Translations under genes and position numbers: made by a program
The notes under the pieces: model-generated
Databases searched by the model: none
Told to the model about the DNA's origin: nothing
The model's input: only the letters and a program-made list of their open reading frames with translations
Part shown: one piece after another, positions 8,242 to 16,042 of the stretch
Numbering within the stretch: the first letter of the stretch is position 1
Layout of the letters: every line of letters begins with the position of its first letter
Source of the DNA: UBA6220 sp041651335
GTDB taxonomy: Bacteria; Patescibacteriota; Minisyncoccia; Minisyncoccales; Minisyncoccaceae
Length of the DNA stretch: 64,000 bases
Direction: 5' to 3'
Assembly: GCA_041651335.1 (NCBI GenBank)
Contig: JBAZJL010000004.1
Span: 1 to 64,000 of the forward strand

Positions 8242-9216
8242 ATGAATGACCTTATTTTAAAATTAAAAGAATCAAAATTAACTGGTCGAGGTGGGGCTGG
8301 GTTTCCCGTGGCTTTGAAATGGGAAAGCGTGATTAATGCTTTGGGCGAAAAAAAATATGTGATTTGTAATGCTTCGGAGGGAGAACCCAATGTTTTTAAA
8401 GATGGATTTATTTTGGAAAATTATGCCGAAGAAGTGATTAATGGTATTGTGCTAGCCATGGAAATAATCAAAGCCTCAGAAGCTTATTTATATATGAATC
8501 CTGATTATTATGATCGTTTTGAGGAAAATTTGAAAAAAATAATAGAACAAAGGCCAATTAAGCTTTTTAAAAAGCCTCATTATTATATTGCTGGTGAAGA
8601 AACCGTTATTTGTAATTTGATTGAAGGAAAAAGAATGGAGCCAAGACAAAGGCCACCCTTTATCAGCACGGTTGGATTGTTTGGTTGTCCCACCCTAATG
8701 AACAATGTGGAAACATTTTATTATGCGAGCAAGATAAACAAAGGGGATTATAAGCAAACCAGATTTTATTCTTTAAATGGTCAAATAAAAAATCCCGGGG
8801 TTTATGAACTGCCGGAAAATTTGACTATTTCTGAAATTTTAAAACAAACCAACAATTTTCCTGATTTTGAATTTTTCCTTCAGGTCGGGGGAGGCGCAGT
8901 GGGAGAAATATTATTAGACAAAGAATTAGATAATCAAGCCAAAGGAGCAGGATCGATTACGGTTTATGAAAAAGAAAAGGCTGATCTTTACCAAATAATG
9001 GAAAATTGGGCAGATTTTTTCTTAGAAGGGAATTGTGATAAATGCACTCCCTGCCGAGAGGGAATTTATCGACTAAAACAAATGATTAAGGAAAAAAATA
9101 TTGACTTATTAGAAATGGAGCCAATTTTTGAAAATTTAGAAAAAGCCAGCTTTTGCGCTTTAGGCCGAGGAGCAGCCGCTCCTTTTCGTGGTTTGATTAA
9201 AAAAATTTTAAAATAA
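8242..9216 (+). CDS. NuoF/HydB-like flavoprotein subunit of [FeFe] hydrogenase
   Basis: This is the core of the NADH-oxidising subunit of complex I-type enzymes: the FMN/NADH site LTGRGGAGFPVALKWE near the N-terminus, CNASEGEPNVFKD, the GEETVICNLIEGKR loop, GLFGCPTLMNNVET, a SLBB-like middle, and the 4Fe-4S motif CDKCTPCREG near residue 275. I start it at the ATG at 8242 (324 residues), because a TTG at 8218 would overlap tspO. The N-terminal thioredoxin-like 2Fe-2S domain and the C-terminal ferredoxins of HydB/HndC are missing. The hydrogenase catalytic gene follows after 1 nt. It probably links NAD(H) to the hydrogenase. Confidence 0.9.
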   Translation: MNDLILKLKESKLTGRGGAGFPVALKWESVINALGEKKYVICNASEGEPNVFKDGFILENYAEEVINGIVLAMEIIKASEAYLYMNPDYYDRFEENLKKIIEQRPIKLFKKPHYYIAGEETVICNLIEGKRMEPRQRPPFISTVGLFGCPTLMNNVETFYYASKINKGDYKQTRFYSLNGQIKNPGVYELPENLTISEILKQTNNFPDFEFFLQVGGGAVGEILLDKELDNQAKGAGSITVYEKEKADLYQIMENWADFFLEGNCDKCTPCREGIYRLKQMIKEKNIDLLEMEPIFENLEKASFCALGRGAAAPFRGLIKKILK

Positions 9217-9217
9217 A

Positions 9218-10939
9218 ATGTCAAAAGAAATAAAAATAAAAATAAATGGAATTGAATATTTTGGTGAACCAGGAGAGACTATTTTGCAGGTTGCCAGAAA
9301 AAATTTAATAAAAATTCCTACTTTGTGCGAACATTCTGATTTAGAGCCAAAAGCTAGTTGTCGGCTTTGTTTGGTGGCGATTACAGGCCGTAAAGGATTG
9401 TTTACGTCTTGTTCGACATTAATTGAGGAAGGAATGGAAATTACGACCGAATCAGAAGAAATTCGTCGACTAAGAAAGAAAAATCTAGAATTGCTTTTTG
9501 CCCAGCATATTGAAAGATGTAATTTTTGCGTTCAAGAGCTTAATTGCGAGTTTTTAAAATTAGCTAAAGAATATGAAATTGATATTAAGAAATATGAAGA
9601 TAGAAAAATCGGATATCCGAAATTAAGATTTGGTCCATCAATTTGTTTTGATTCTTCAAAATGCATTGATTGTCGGAATTGCCTAGAAGCTTGTGAAAAG
9701 CAAGGCGTGGGATTTTTAGATCTTGAAAATCATAATTCTTTTTTAGAAGTTACACCCTCAAAAAATCCTAAACGTGATTGTGTTTATTGTGGCCAATGTG
9801 TCCTTCATTGTCCAACTGGCGCTTTAATGGAAATTGATTCTATTGTTCAGGTGGAATCGGCCCTAGTTGATAAAGACAAGTATGTTGTTTTTCAAATTGC
9901 ACCTTCTATCCGAACAACATTAGGAGAAGAATTTGGTTTGCCTTATGGAACAGATGTGACTGGGAAAATTTTTGCTGGGTTAAAAAAAATTGGAGCAAAA
10001 AAAGCTTTTGATGTTTCAGTGGCAGCTGATGTAACAACCATTGAAGAGGCTGAGGAATTAATTGAGCGATTAACTCAAAAAAAGACATTACCCATGTTTA
10101 CTTCCTGCTGTCCGGCTTGGGTAAAGTATGTTGAATTTTATGCCCCAGAATTTATTCCTAATCTAACCACGGTTCGTTCCCCGCAAATAATTTTAGGAGG
10201 TTTAAGCAAGACTTATTTTGCCGAAAAAGATAAAATTGATCCGCAAAAAATAATTGTTGTTTCGATTATGCCCTGCACGGCCAAAAAATATGAAATAACT
10301 CGAGATGAGCTTAAAATTGATGGACTATTTCCGATCGATTATGTTTTAACCACTCGGGAATTGGCGCGGATGTTCAAAAGAAACAATCTTGATTTGGCTT
10401 TGCTTGAGCCTGAAAAAGGAGATACTCCTTGGGATGAGCCAACCGGAGCTGGAATAATTTATGGAGCTTCTGGAGGAGTAACAGAATCAGCCCTACGAAC
10501 AGCGATTTTTAAATTAACCAATGGGCAAAAAATAGGACAATTAGAGTTTAAAAATTTACGCGGAATGAATGAAGTTAAAGAAGCAATGATTGAAATAGGA
10601 GAAATAAAAATAAAAGTAGCCATTGTTAATGGGCTAGGAAACGCTAAAGAAATTTTGGAAATAATTAAAAAAGAGCCGAATCGTTATGATTATATCGAGG
10701 TAATGGCTTGCCCAGGAGGTTGTATCGGTGGCGGGGGACAACCATTGCCCACTACCGATGAAATAAGAAAATTAAGAGCTCAAGGGCTTTATAATATTGA
10801 TGAAATTAAAAATATTCGTTTGGCTGATGAAAGCTTGATTATTAAAAAAATATATCAGGAATTTTTAACTAATCCTGAAATAAGGCATAAGGTTTGCCAC
10901 ACTCATTATTCTATTAAACAAAAAGAAAATAATTTTTAA
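9218..10939 (+). CDS. hydA: [FeFe] hydrogenase catalytic subunit
   Basis: The 573-residue protein shows the complete group A layout: a 2Fe-2S ferredoxin domain (CEHSDLEPKASCRLC, ~38-52), a His-Cys 4Fe-4S site (HIERCNFC...C, ~98-112), two 4Fe-4S motifs (CIDCRNCLEAC and CVYCGQCVLHC, ~150-200), then the H-cluster domain with all three signatures: TSCCPAW (~295), MPCTAKKYE (~351) and ACPGGCIGGGGQP (~496). A small-subunit-like tail follows. All H-cluster cysteines and the proton-transfer Cys of TSCCP are present, so it should be active if matured. It makes or consumes H2 in the cytoplasm. Maturases HydE, HydF and HydG are not in this window. Confidence 0.95.
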   Translation: MSKEIKIKINGIEYFGEPGETILQVARKNLIKIPTLCEHSDLEPKASCRLCLVAITGRKGLFTSCSTLIEEGMEITTESEEIRRLRKKNLELLFAQHIERCNFCVQELNCEFLKLAKEYEIDIKKYEDRKIGYPKLRFGPSICFDSSKCIDCRNCLEACEKQGVGFLDLENHNSFLEVTPSKNPKRDCVYCGQCVLHCPTGALMEIDSIVQVESALVDKDKYVVFQIAPSIRTTLGEEFGLPYGTDVTGKIFAGLKKIGAKKAFDVSVAADVTTIEEAEELIERLTQKKTLPMFTSCCPAWVKYVEFYAPEFIPNLTTVRSPQIILGGLSKTYFAEKDKIDPQKIIVVSIMPCTAKKYEITRDELKIDGLFPIDYVLTTRELARMFKRNNLDLALLEPEKGDTPWDEPTGAGIIYGASGGVTESALRTAIFKLTNGQKIGQLEFKNLRGMNEVKEAMIEIGEIKIKVAIVNGLGNAKEILEIIKKEPNRYDYIEVMACPGGCIGGGGQPLPTTDEIRKLRAQGLYNIDEIKNIRLADESLIIKKIYQEFLTNPEIRHKVCHTHYSIKQKENNF

Positions 10940-10949
10940 AATAAAAAAT

Positions 10950-11462
10950 ATGGAACAAGTTAAAACAACATCCTTAAAAAACATTAGAACAGAATCTATA
11001 AAATTTATTATTTTATTGGGATTAGCGATTTTAGCTCCTTTGCTTCAGAATCAATTTATTACTGGGACAATCGTCAACGCAATTTTATTTATTTCAGTTT
11101 TTGTTTCTGGAATTAGCGGAGCGATTGCTATTGCTTTTTTTCCAAGTTTAATTTCTTTGGGATTAGAATTTTTACCCGGAGTAATGGCGCCTATGGTTCC
11201 CTTTATTATTATGGGGAATATTATTTTAATCAGTATTTTTTTCTGGTTAAAAAATAAAAATTATTGGCTAGGTACGATAACAGCCTCAATATTGAAATTT
11301 GTTTTTTTAGCTTTAACTAGCCAGACAATAATCGGCTTGTTTATTCAAAAACCAATTGCGGAAAAAATAGCAATAATGATGAGCTGGCCACAATTAATTA
11401 CTGCCTTGTTGGGAGGTTTTTTAGCTTATGTTTTTTTAAAAAAAATTTTAAAAAATAATTAA
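10950..11462 (+). CDS. Hydrogenase-linked membrane protein, ECF S-component-like
   Basis: The 170-residue protein has five to six hydrophobic helices with short loops and a SGISGAIAIAFFPSLISLG motif. Size and helix pattern resemble small S-component-like membrane proteins (ECF transporter/QueT type) that are sometimes found beside iron-only hydrogenase genes. It begins 10 nt after the catalytic subunit and belongs to the same unit. It may anchor the hydrogenase to the membrane or import a precursor; the sequence supports neither directly. Confidence 0.55.
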   Translation: MEQVKTTSLKNIRTESIKFIILLGLAILAPLLQNQFITGTIVNAILFISVFVSGISGAIAIAFFPSLISLGLEFLPGVMAPMVPFIIMGNIILISIFFWLKNKNYWLGTITASILKFVFLALTSQTIIGLFIQKPIAEKIAIMMSWPQLITALLGGFLAYVFLKKILKNN

Positions 11463-11483
11463 CAATAAATTAAAATAAAAAAA

Positions 11484-11813
11484 ATGACATTTGAAGAGTA
11501 TCAAATCGAAGCGAGGAAAACGGCAATTTATCCTAATAAAGATAACAATTTTATTTATCCTACTTTGGGCTTAGCTGGTGAAGCTGGAGAAGTGGCAGAG
11601 AAAATAAAAAAAGTTTTACGAGACAATCAAGGAATCGTTTCTGAAGAAAAGAAAATAGAAATCACCAAAGAATTGGGTGATGTTTTGTGGTATGTGGCTA
11701 ACCTTAGCCAAGAATTAGGAATTTCTTTGGAAGAAGTTGCTCAAAAAAATATTGAAAAATTAAAATCACGCCAACAAAGAGACGAGCTTCATGGAAGCGG
11801 TGATAATAGATAG
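11484..11813 (+). CDS. MazG-like nucleotide pyrophosphohydrolase
   Basis: This 109-residue protein has the all-alpha NTP pyrophosphohydrolase signature: GLAGEAGEVAEKIKK (EXXE type, ~33-47), then KELGDVLWYVANLS (EXXD, ~70-83), which together bind Mg2+. It is the single-domain MazG/DUF550 form. It lies 3 nt before thymidine kinase and so probably cleans up a noncanonical or excess dNTP. The exact substrate cannot be read from the sequence. Confidence 0.9.
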   Translation: MTFEEYQIEARKTAIYPNKDNNFIYPTLGLAGEAGEVAEKIKKVLRDNQGIVSEEKKIEITKELGDVLWYVANLSQELGISLEEVAQKNIEKLKSRQQRDELHGSGDNR

Positions 11814-11816
11814 TTT

Positions 11817-12365
11817 ATGGAATTAACTCTTATTTTAGGCCCAATGAAAAGCGGGAAATCATTTGAGATGATTAGTAATTTTATGCCCTTAGCTTATACA
11901 GATATTAATTATGGCATCTATCAGCCTCAAAAAAATATAAGAGAAGAAAATCTTTGGTCGCGAAATGGAGTATCAATCCAGGCAAAAAAAATAGAAACCT
12001 TGTTTGAAATTTTAAACAAGCAAGAAGCGATTGTTGGAATTGATGAAATTCATATGTTTGCGGAAAAAGATGCCGAAGCTATAAATTCTTTAATAAGTCG
12101 GGGAACTAAAATTTTTATTTCCGGGCTGGATATGGATTATCAGGGAAAAATATTTCCGATTATAAAAAAAATATTTGAATTGGGCCCTCAAAAAGTAAAT
12201 TATAAAAGAGCGGTTTGCGAAATTTGTAAAAAACCAAACGCGATTTATACTCAAGTTTATCAATTTGGGATTCCAGTTGTTGATGGCGTCCCGTCGGTTT
12301 TACCAGAAGATGGCACTTATGAATATAAGCCGGTTTGCCGGCAGTGTTTTCAAAAAAATAATTAA
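11817..12365 (+). CDS. tdk: Thymidine kinase (type II)
   Basis: This 182-residue enzyme phosphorylates thymidine to dTMP. Visible are the P-loop GPMKSGKSFEM (residues ~8-18), the Walker B/catalytic DEIHMF (~77-82, with the general-base Glu), the lasso-loop tyrosines, and a zinc site formed by CEIC (~136-139) and CRQC near the C-terminus. The length is typical of the bacterial type II family. It follows the MazG-like gene by 3 nt, forming a deoxynucleotide salvage pair. A divergent thymidylate synthase at 39.5 kb would give an alternative dTMP source. Confidence 0.93.
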   Translation: MELTLILGPMKSGKSFEMISNFMPLAYTDINYGIYQPQKNIREENLWSRNGVSIQAKKIETLFEILNKQEAIVGIDEIHMFAEKDAEAINSLISRGTKIFISGLDMDYQGKIFPIIKKIFELGPQKVNYKRAVCEICKKPNAIYTQVYQFGIPVVDGVPSVLPEDGTYEYKPVCRQCFQKNN

Positions 12366-12382
12366 AAATAATTTTTTAAAAT

Positions 12383-12676
12383 ATGGCAGAAGAAAATAAA
12401 AAAGAAAATGGTTTTGTAATCGGAATAATCGATAACTATATCAAAGAAGTAAGCAGTAATTGGTCCTTGATTTTTTTAACAGGAGTTTTGTTTATTATTT
12501 TTGGTCTTATTTTTTTTATTTGGCCAGAAAAAACATTGGTTTTTATCGCTTCGGCTATTGGTTTAATGGCGATTTTAGCCGGGCTATGGATTGTTGGCAT
12601 TGGTTGCCGAGTGAAGAAAATTGAAAATAATTATAAAAAAATGAAAGAAAAACTGCATTCTAAGTTTTTTGAATAA
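12383..12676 (+). CDS. HdeD/DUF308-like small membrane protein
   Basis: This 97-residue protein has two hydrophobic helices (about 28-48 and 53-76) spaced by FIWPEKTLVF, the repeat unit seen in HdeD/DUF308 membrane proteins (WPEKTL then GLMAILAGLW). Charged ends flank them. The usual HdeD has six helices, so this is a one-third-length version. Function is unknown; it sits between thymidine kinase and a nuclease gene with short spacers. Confidence 0.6.
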   Translation: MAEENKKENGFVIGIIDNYIKEVSSNWSLIFLTGVLFIIFGLIFFIWPEKTLVFIASAIGLMAILAGLWIVGIGCRVKKIENNYKKMKEKLHSKFFE

Positions 12677-12686
12677 ATTTTAAAAA

Positions 12687-13556
12687 ATGCCTCAAATAAT
12701 AAAAGTTATTGATTCTTTGGGAAGGGAGGAAAATTTTTCCGAACATAAAATTTTGCGATCTTTAAAAAGAGCAGGCACGCCTAGAGAAAAAGCAAAACAG
12801 GTTTTAAATTACATTAGGCCCCGTCTTTATTCTGGAATTACCACTACGGAGATTTTTAAAATATTAAAACAAGAGCTTGATAAAGTTAATCCAGGGGCAG
12901 CCCTAAGATTTAATTTAAAAATAGCAATGCGGGCCTTGGGGCCGGATGGATTTTCTTTTGAAAAATATATTAAAGAAGTTTTTGAAAGCCATGGCTATGC
13001 GGTAAAAATAAATCAATATCTTCCTGGTCGATGTTTGTCTTATGAAACAGATTTGGTGGCGGAAAAAGACAATATTGTTTATTTCGGAGAATGCAAATAT
13101 CGTAATCATGCTGGCGAACGGATTGATTTGTCTGTGGCTTTAAAATTTTTTGCTACGTTTATGGATGTTTCTTTGGTTGGATTTAAAGATCAAATTAAGC
13201 AAGGAAAAAAAATAATTCCCCTAATTATTACCAATACAAAATTTACCAGTCAGGCGATAAAATATTGCGAATGCCAAGGAATAAAATTATTAGGCTGGAA
13301 TTATCCTAAAAATAATGGACTGGAAAGAATAATAGAAGAAAAAAAATTATATCCCATAACAATTTTGCCATCTTTCCGGCAATATATGAATTTGCCTTTT
13401 GGCAACGCTGGAATAATGCTAGCTTCAGAATTAATAAATCTTAAAGATATTAAAAATTTTTCTCAAAGGATAGGATTGCCTTTGAATAAAATAATCGAGC
13501 TATCTAAGCAAGCCGAAATGCTTCATAATGAGAAAAACCTTGTGAAAAAGAAATAA
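12687..13556 (+). CDS. ATP-cone plus Mrr-like endonuclease protein
   Basis: Residues ~3-90 form an ATP-cone (VIDSLGREENFSEHKILRSL...), the nucleotide-sensing domain best known from ribonucleotide reductase and NrdR. Residues ~92-200 form an Mrr-type PD-(D/E)XK nuclease domain: FEKYIKEVFESHGY, then D122 and the E135-x-K137 pair in FGECKY. The last ~90 residues are helical and unassigned. The combination suggests a DNA nuclease whose activity is set by ATP/dATP. It sits next to nucleotide-metabolism genes. The target is unknown; no methyltransferase is nearby, so it is not a classical restriction system. Confidence 0.8.
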   Translation: MPQIIKVIDSLGREENFSEHKILRSLKRAGTPREKAKQVLNYIRPRLYSGITTTEIFKILKQELDKVNPGAALRFNLKIAMRALGPDGFSFEKYIKEVFESHGYAVKINQYLPGRCLSYETDLVAEKDNIVYFGECKYRNHAGERIDLSVALKFFATFMDVSLVGFKDQIKQGKKIIPLIITNTKFTSQAIKYCECQGIKLLGWNYPKNNGLERIIEEKKLYPITILPSFRQYMNLPFGNAGIMLASELINLKDIKNFSQRIGLPLNKIIELSKQAEMLHNEKNLVKKK

Positions 13557-13578
13557 AATTGCTATATTTTAAAACTAT

Positions 13579-14646
13579 ATGCCGCTTCAAATCGGAATCG
13601 TTGGATTTCCTAATGTTGGAAAATCAACCCTATTCCAAGCCATTACAAAAAAACAAGTAGATCGAGCTAATTATCCTTTTTGTACAATCGACCCCAATGT
13701 CGGGGTTGTTGCCGTTCCTGATGAAAGAGTAGAAGAGCTGGCTAAATTAACTAATTCGGCCAAAAAAGTTTATACTGCCATTGAATTTGTTGACATTGCG
13801 GGATTAGTTGAGGGAGCAAGCAAGGGAGAAGGTTTGGGTAATAAATTTTTAGCTAATATTCGTGATGTTGATGCGATTGTTTATGTTCTGCGAGCATTTG
13901 AAAATAATAATATTATTAACACTCGACCAGAAATAAATATTTTAAAAGACAAAGAAATATTAGAAACAGAATTGATTTTAAAAGATTTGGAAACAGCAGA
14001 AAAGAGGTTAGCGTCTTTAGAAAAAGAGGTAAAATCCGGAGACAAAACATGTTTAAAAGAGCAGGAAATTTTAAAAAATATTTATGAATTGTTAAAACAA
14101 GGGAAGTCGGCTGGATTTTTTGAAGCAAAAGAAGATGATTTAAAAATAATAAAAGGTTTTCAATTATTATCTGCCAAGCCAGCGATTTATCTTTTGAATG
14201 GAAAAGAAAACGAAATCCCTGAAGAAGTAAAAAAGATTTTTCAAGAAAAAAATCAAGCTTATTTGATAATGGATATTCTTTCGGAAACTGATTATGCGGA
14301 CCTATCAATCGAAGATCGAAAAGCCTTGGGTCTTTCCGAAGAAACAGGACTGAACGAATTGATTAAAAAATCATATGAACTTTTGAATTTAATTACTTTT
14401 TTAACCACTGGACCTGATGAAACCAGAGCTTGGACAATTAAAAAAGGAGATCGAGCGCCCCAGGCGGGAGGAGCGATTCATTCTGATTTTGAAGAATTTT
14501 TTATTCGCGCCGAAGTGATTAATTGGAAAAAGTTGATTGAGGTTGGAGGCTTTTCTTCGGCCAGAGAAAAAGGATTGATTAGAACAGAGGGCAAGGAATA
14601 TATTGTTCAAGACGGAGATGTTATTGAAATAAAAAGCGGAAAATAA
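13579..14646 (+). CDS. ychF: Ribosome-binding ATPase YchF/OLA1
   Basis: This 355-residue P-loop protein of the Obg-like family has the G1 motif GFPNVGKSTLF (~8-18), NYPFCTIDPNVGVV, the G3 region DIAGLVEGASKGEGLGNKFL, a coiled-coil insertion (~125-200) and a C-terminal TGS domain (LITFLTTGPDETRAWTI...). YchF hydrolyses ATP rather than GTP and binds ribosomes. The usual N-x-x-E nucleotide-base motif reads NGKE here. It is followed after 3 nt by the flavoprotein gene. Confidence 0.95.
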   Translation: MPLQIGIVGFPNVGKSTLFQAITKKQVDRANYPFCTIDPNVGVVAVPDERVEELAKLTNSAKKVYTAIEFVDIAGLVEGASKGEGLGNKFLANIRDVDAIVYVLRAFENNNIINTRPEINILKDKEILETELILKDLETAEKRLASLEKEVKSGDKTCLKEQEILKNIYELLKQGKSAGFFEAKEDDLKIIKGFQLLSAKPAIYLLNGKENEIPEEVKKIFQEKNQAYLIMDILSETDYADLSIEDRKALGLSEETGLNELIKKSYELLNLITFLTTGPDETRAWTIKKGDRAPQAGGAIHSDFEEFFIRAEVINWKKLIEVGGFSSAREKGLIRTEGKEYIVQDGDVIEIKSGK

Positions 14647-14649
14647 AAT

Positions 14650-15933
14650 ATGAAAAAAATAATTCCCAATCTTGATTTTCAAACAATAGTAATCGGCGCT
14701 GGTCCGGCCGGAATGATGGCGGCAATCCAAGCTTCTGCTTTTGGAAAAAAAGTGGCGCTTTTGGAAAAAAATTCCAGTTTGGGAAAAAAGCTTTTAATGG
14801 CTGGGGATGGGCGCTGTAATTTAACTCATAATTGTTTGACTAATCGGGACTTAGCTTCTCAATATGGCAAAGAAGGCGATTTTTTATTATCTCCCTTGAC
14901 GCGCTTTGGAGTTAAAGAAACTATCAACTTTTTTGAACAGCAAGGATTAGACTTGAAAACAGAATCTGATGGCCGGGTTTTTCCTAAGACCGATAAAGCC
15001 CAAGATATTTTGCAGGCTTTAATAAAACAATTAAAAGAAAATAAAGTTTCTATTTTTTTAAATTGCGAAGTTATAAAAATTAATTATTCTGATAAAACCA
15101 TTAAAAGCATTACCCTAGCTAATGGAGAGAAATTAAGCGCTGATAAATATATTTTTACTATGGGCGGAAAAGCTTATCCTATTACTGGATCAAGTGGTCA
15201 GGGATATAATTGGCTTGAAAAAATGGGACATACAATAATTAAACCTCGGCCATCTTTGGTTCCAATTCAAATTAAAGAATCTTGGATTAAAAAATTATCA
15301 GGCCTTTCGTTTAAAAATATTAAAGCTAGCCTAGCGATTAATGGAAAAATAATTAAAAAACAAAACGGAGATATTTTATTTGCTCATTTTGGTTTGACCG
15401 GCCCGCTTATTTTAGATATGAGCAAGGACATTGGTTTGGCTTTAAACAAGGGCAAAGACACTGATCTTGAAAAAAATCGAGGAAAATTAAAATTATTAAT
15501 TGATTTGCATCCCGAAAAAAACCAAGAAGAAATGGAGCTTCTTTTTCAAAAATTAATTGAAAAAAACAGTAATCAAGAAGTTAAAAACATTTTAACTAAT
15601 TTTTTACCAGTAAAAATAATTCCTTTTATTTTATATTTTGCTGGTGTTAAAGAAGACTTAAAAGGAACAAAAATAACCAAAGAGATGAGAGGAAAGATAA
15701 TCAAAGTTGTTAAAAAAATCGAATTTAATGTTATTAGCTTGGTGGGTTTTGATCGAGCCATGGTCACAGCCGGAGGAGTTTCTTTGAAAGAGATAGACAA
15801 TAAAAATATGAAATCAAAAATAATTGATAATTTATATCTTGCTGGGGAAATTATTGATTTGGACGGGCCATGCGGAGGGTATAATTTGCAAATGTGCTGG
15901 ACAACCGGATATCTTGCCGGAAAAGACAAGTAA
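14650..15933 (+). CDS. YhiN/HI0933-family FAD flavoprotein
   Basis: The 427-residue protein has the Rossmann FAD motif GAGPAGMMAAIQA (~18-30), the diagnostic GKKLLMAGDGRCNLTH (~47-62), ESDGRVFPKT, FTMGGKAYP and the C-terminal GEIIDLDGPCGGYNLQMCW. This is the HI0933/YhiN/BaiN family of putative dehydrogenases; the substrate is unknown in most members, and some act on steroid or quinone-like compounds. Length and all FAD contacts are normal. It is co-directional with ychF, and typA follows with its own promoter. Confidence 0.88.
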   Translation: MKKIIPNLDFQTIVIGAGPAGMMAAIQASAFGKKVALLEKNSSLGKKLLMAGDGRCNLTHNCLTNRDLASQYGKEGDFLLSPLTRFGVKETINFFEQQGLDLKTESDGRVFPKTDKAQDILQALIKQLKENKVSIFLNCEVIKINYSDKTIKSITLANGEKLSADKYIFTMGGKAYPITGSSGQGYNWLEKMGHTIIKPRPSLVPIQIKESWIKKLSGLSFKNIKASLAINGKIIKKQNGDILFAHFGLTGPLILDMSKDIGLALNKGKDTDLEKNRGKLKLLIDLHPEKNQEEMELLFQKLIEKNSNQEVKNILTNFLPVKIIPFILYFAGVKEDLKGTKITKEMRGKIIKVVKKIEFNVISLVGFDRAMVTAGGVSLKEIDNKNMKSKIIDNLYLAGEIIDLDGPCGGYNLQMCWTTGYLAGKDK

Positions 15934-15947
15934 ACCGATAATTTTAT

Positions 15948-15976
15948 TTGACTTTTTTGTTTGTTTGTATTATTAT
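15948..15976 (+). promoter_or_regulatory. Promoter of typA
   Basis: TTGACT (15948-15953), a 17-nt spacer rich in TTTG repeats, and TATTAT (15971-15976). The leader to the ATG at 16043 is about 60 nt and contains a small hairpin (TCTGC/GCAGA around a TTTTCGAG loop) followed by TTTTTT, which could act as a weak attenuator. Confidence 0.65.
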
Positions 15977-16042
15977 TTTTAAAACAAACAAAAAAACAAA
16001 AGCTTTCTGCTTTTCGAGGCAGATTTTTTCATTTTTACTTTT

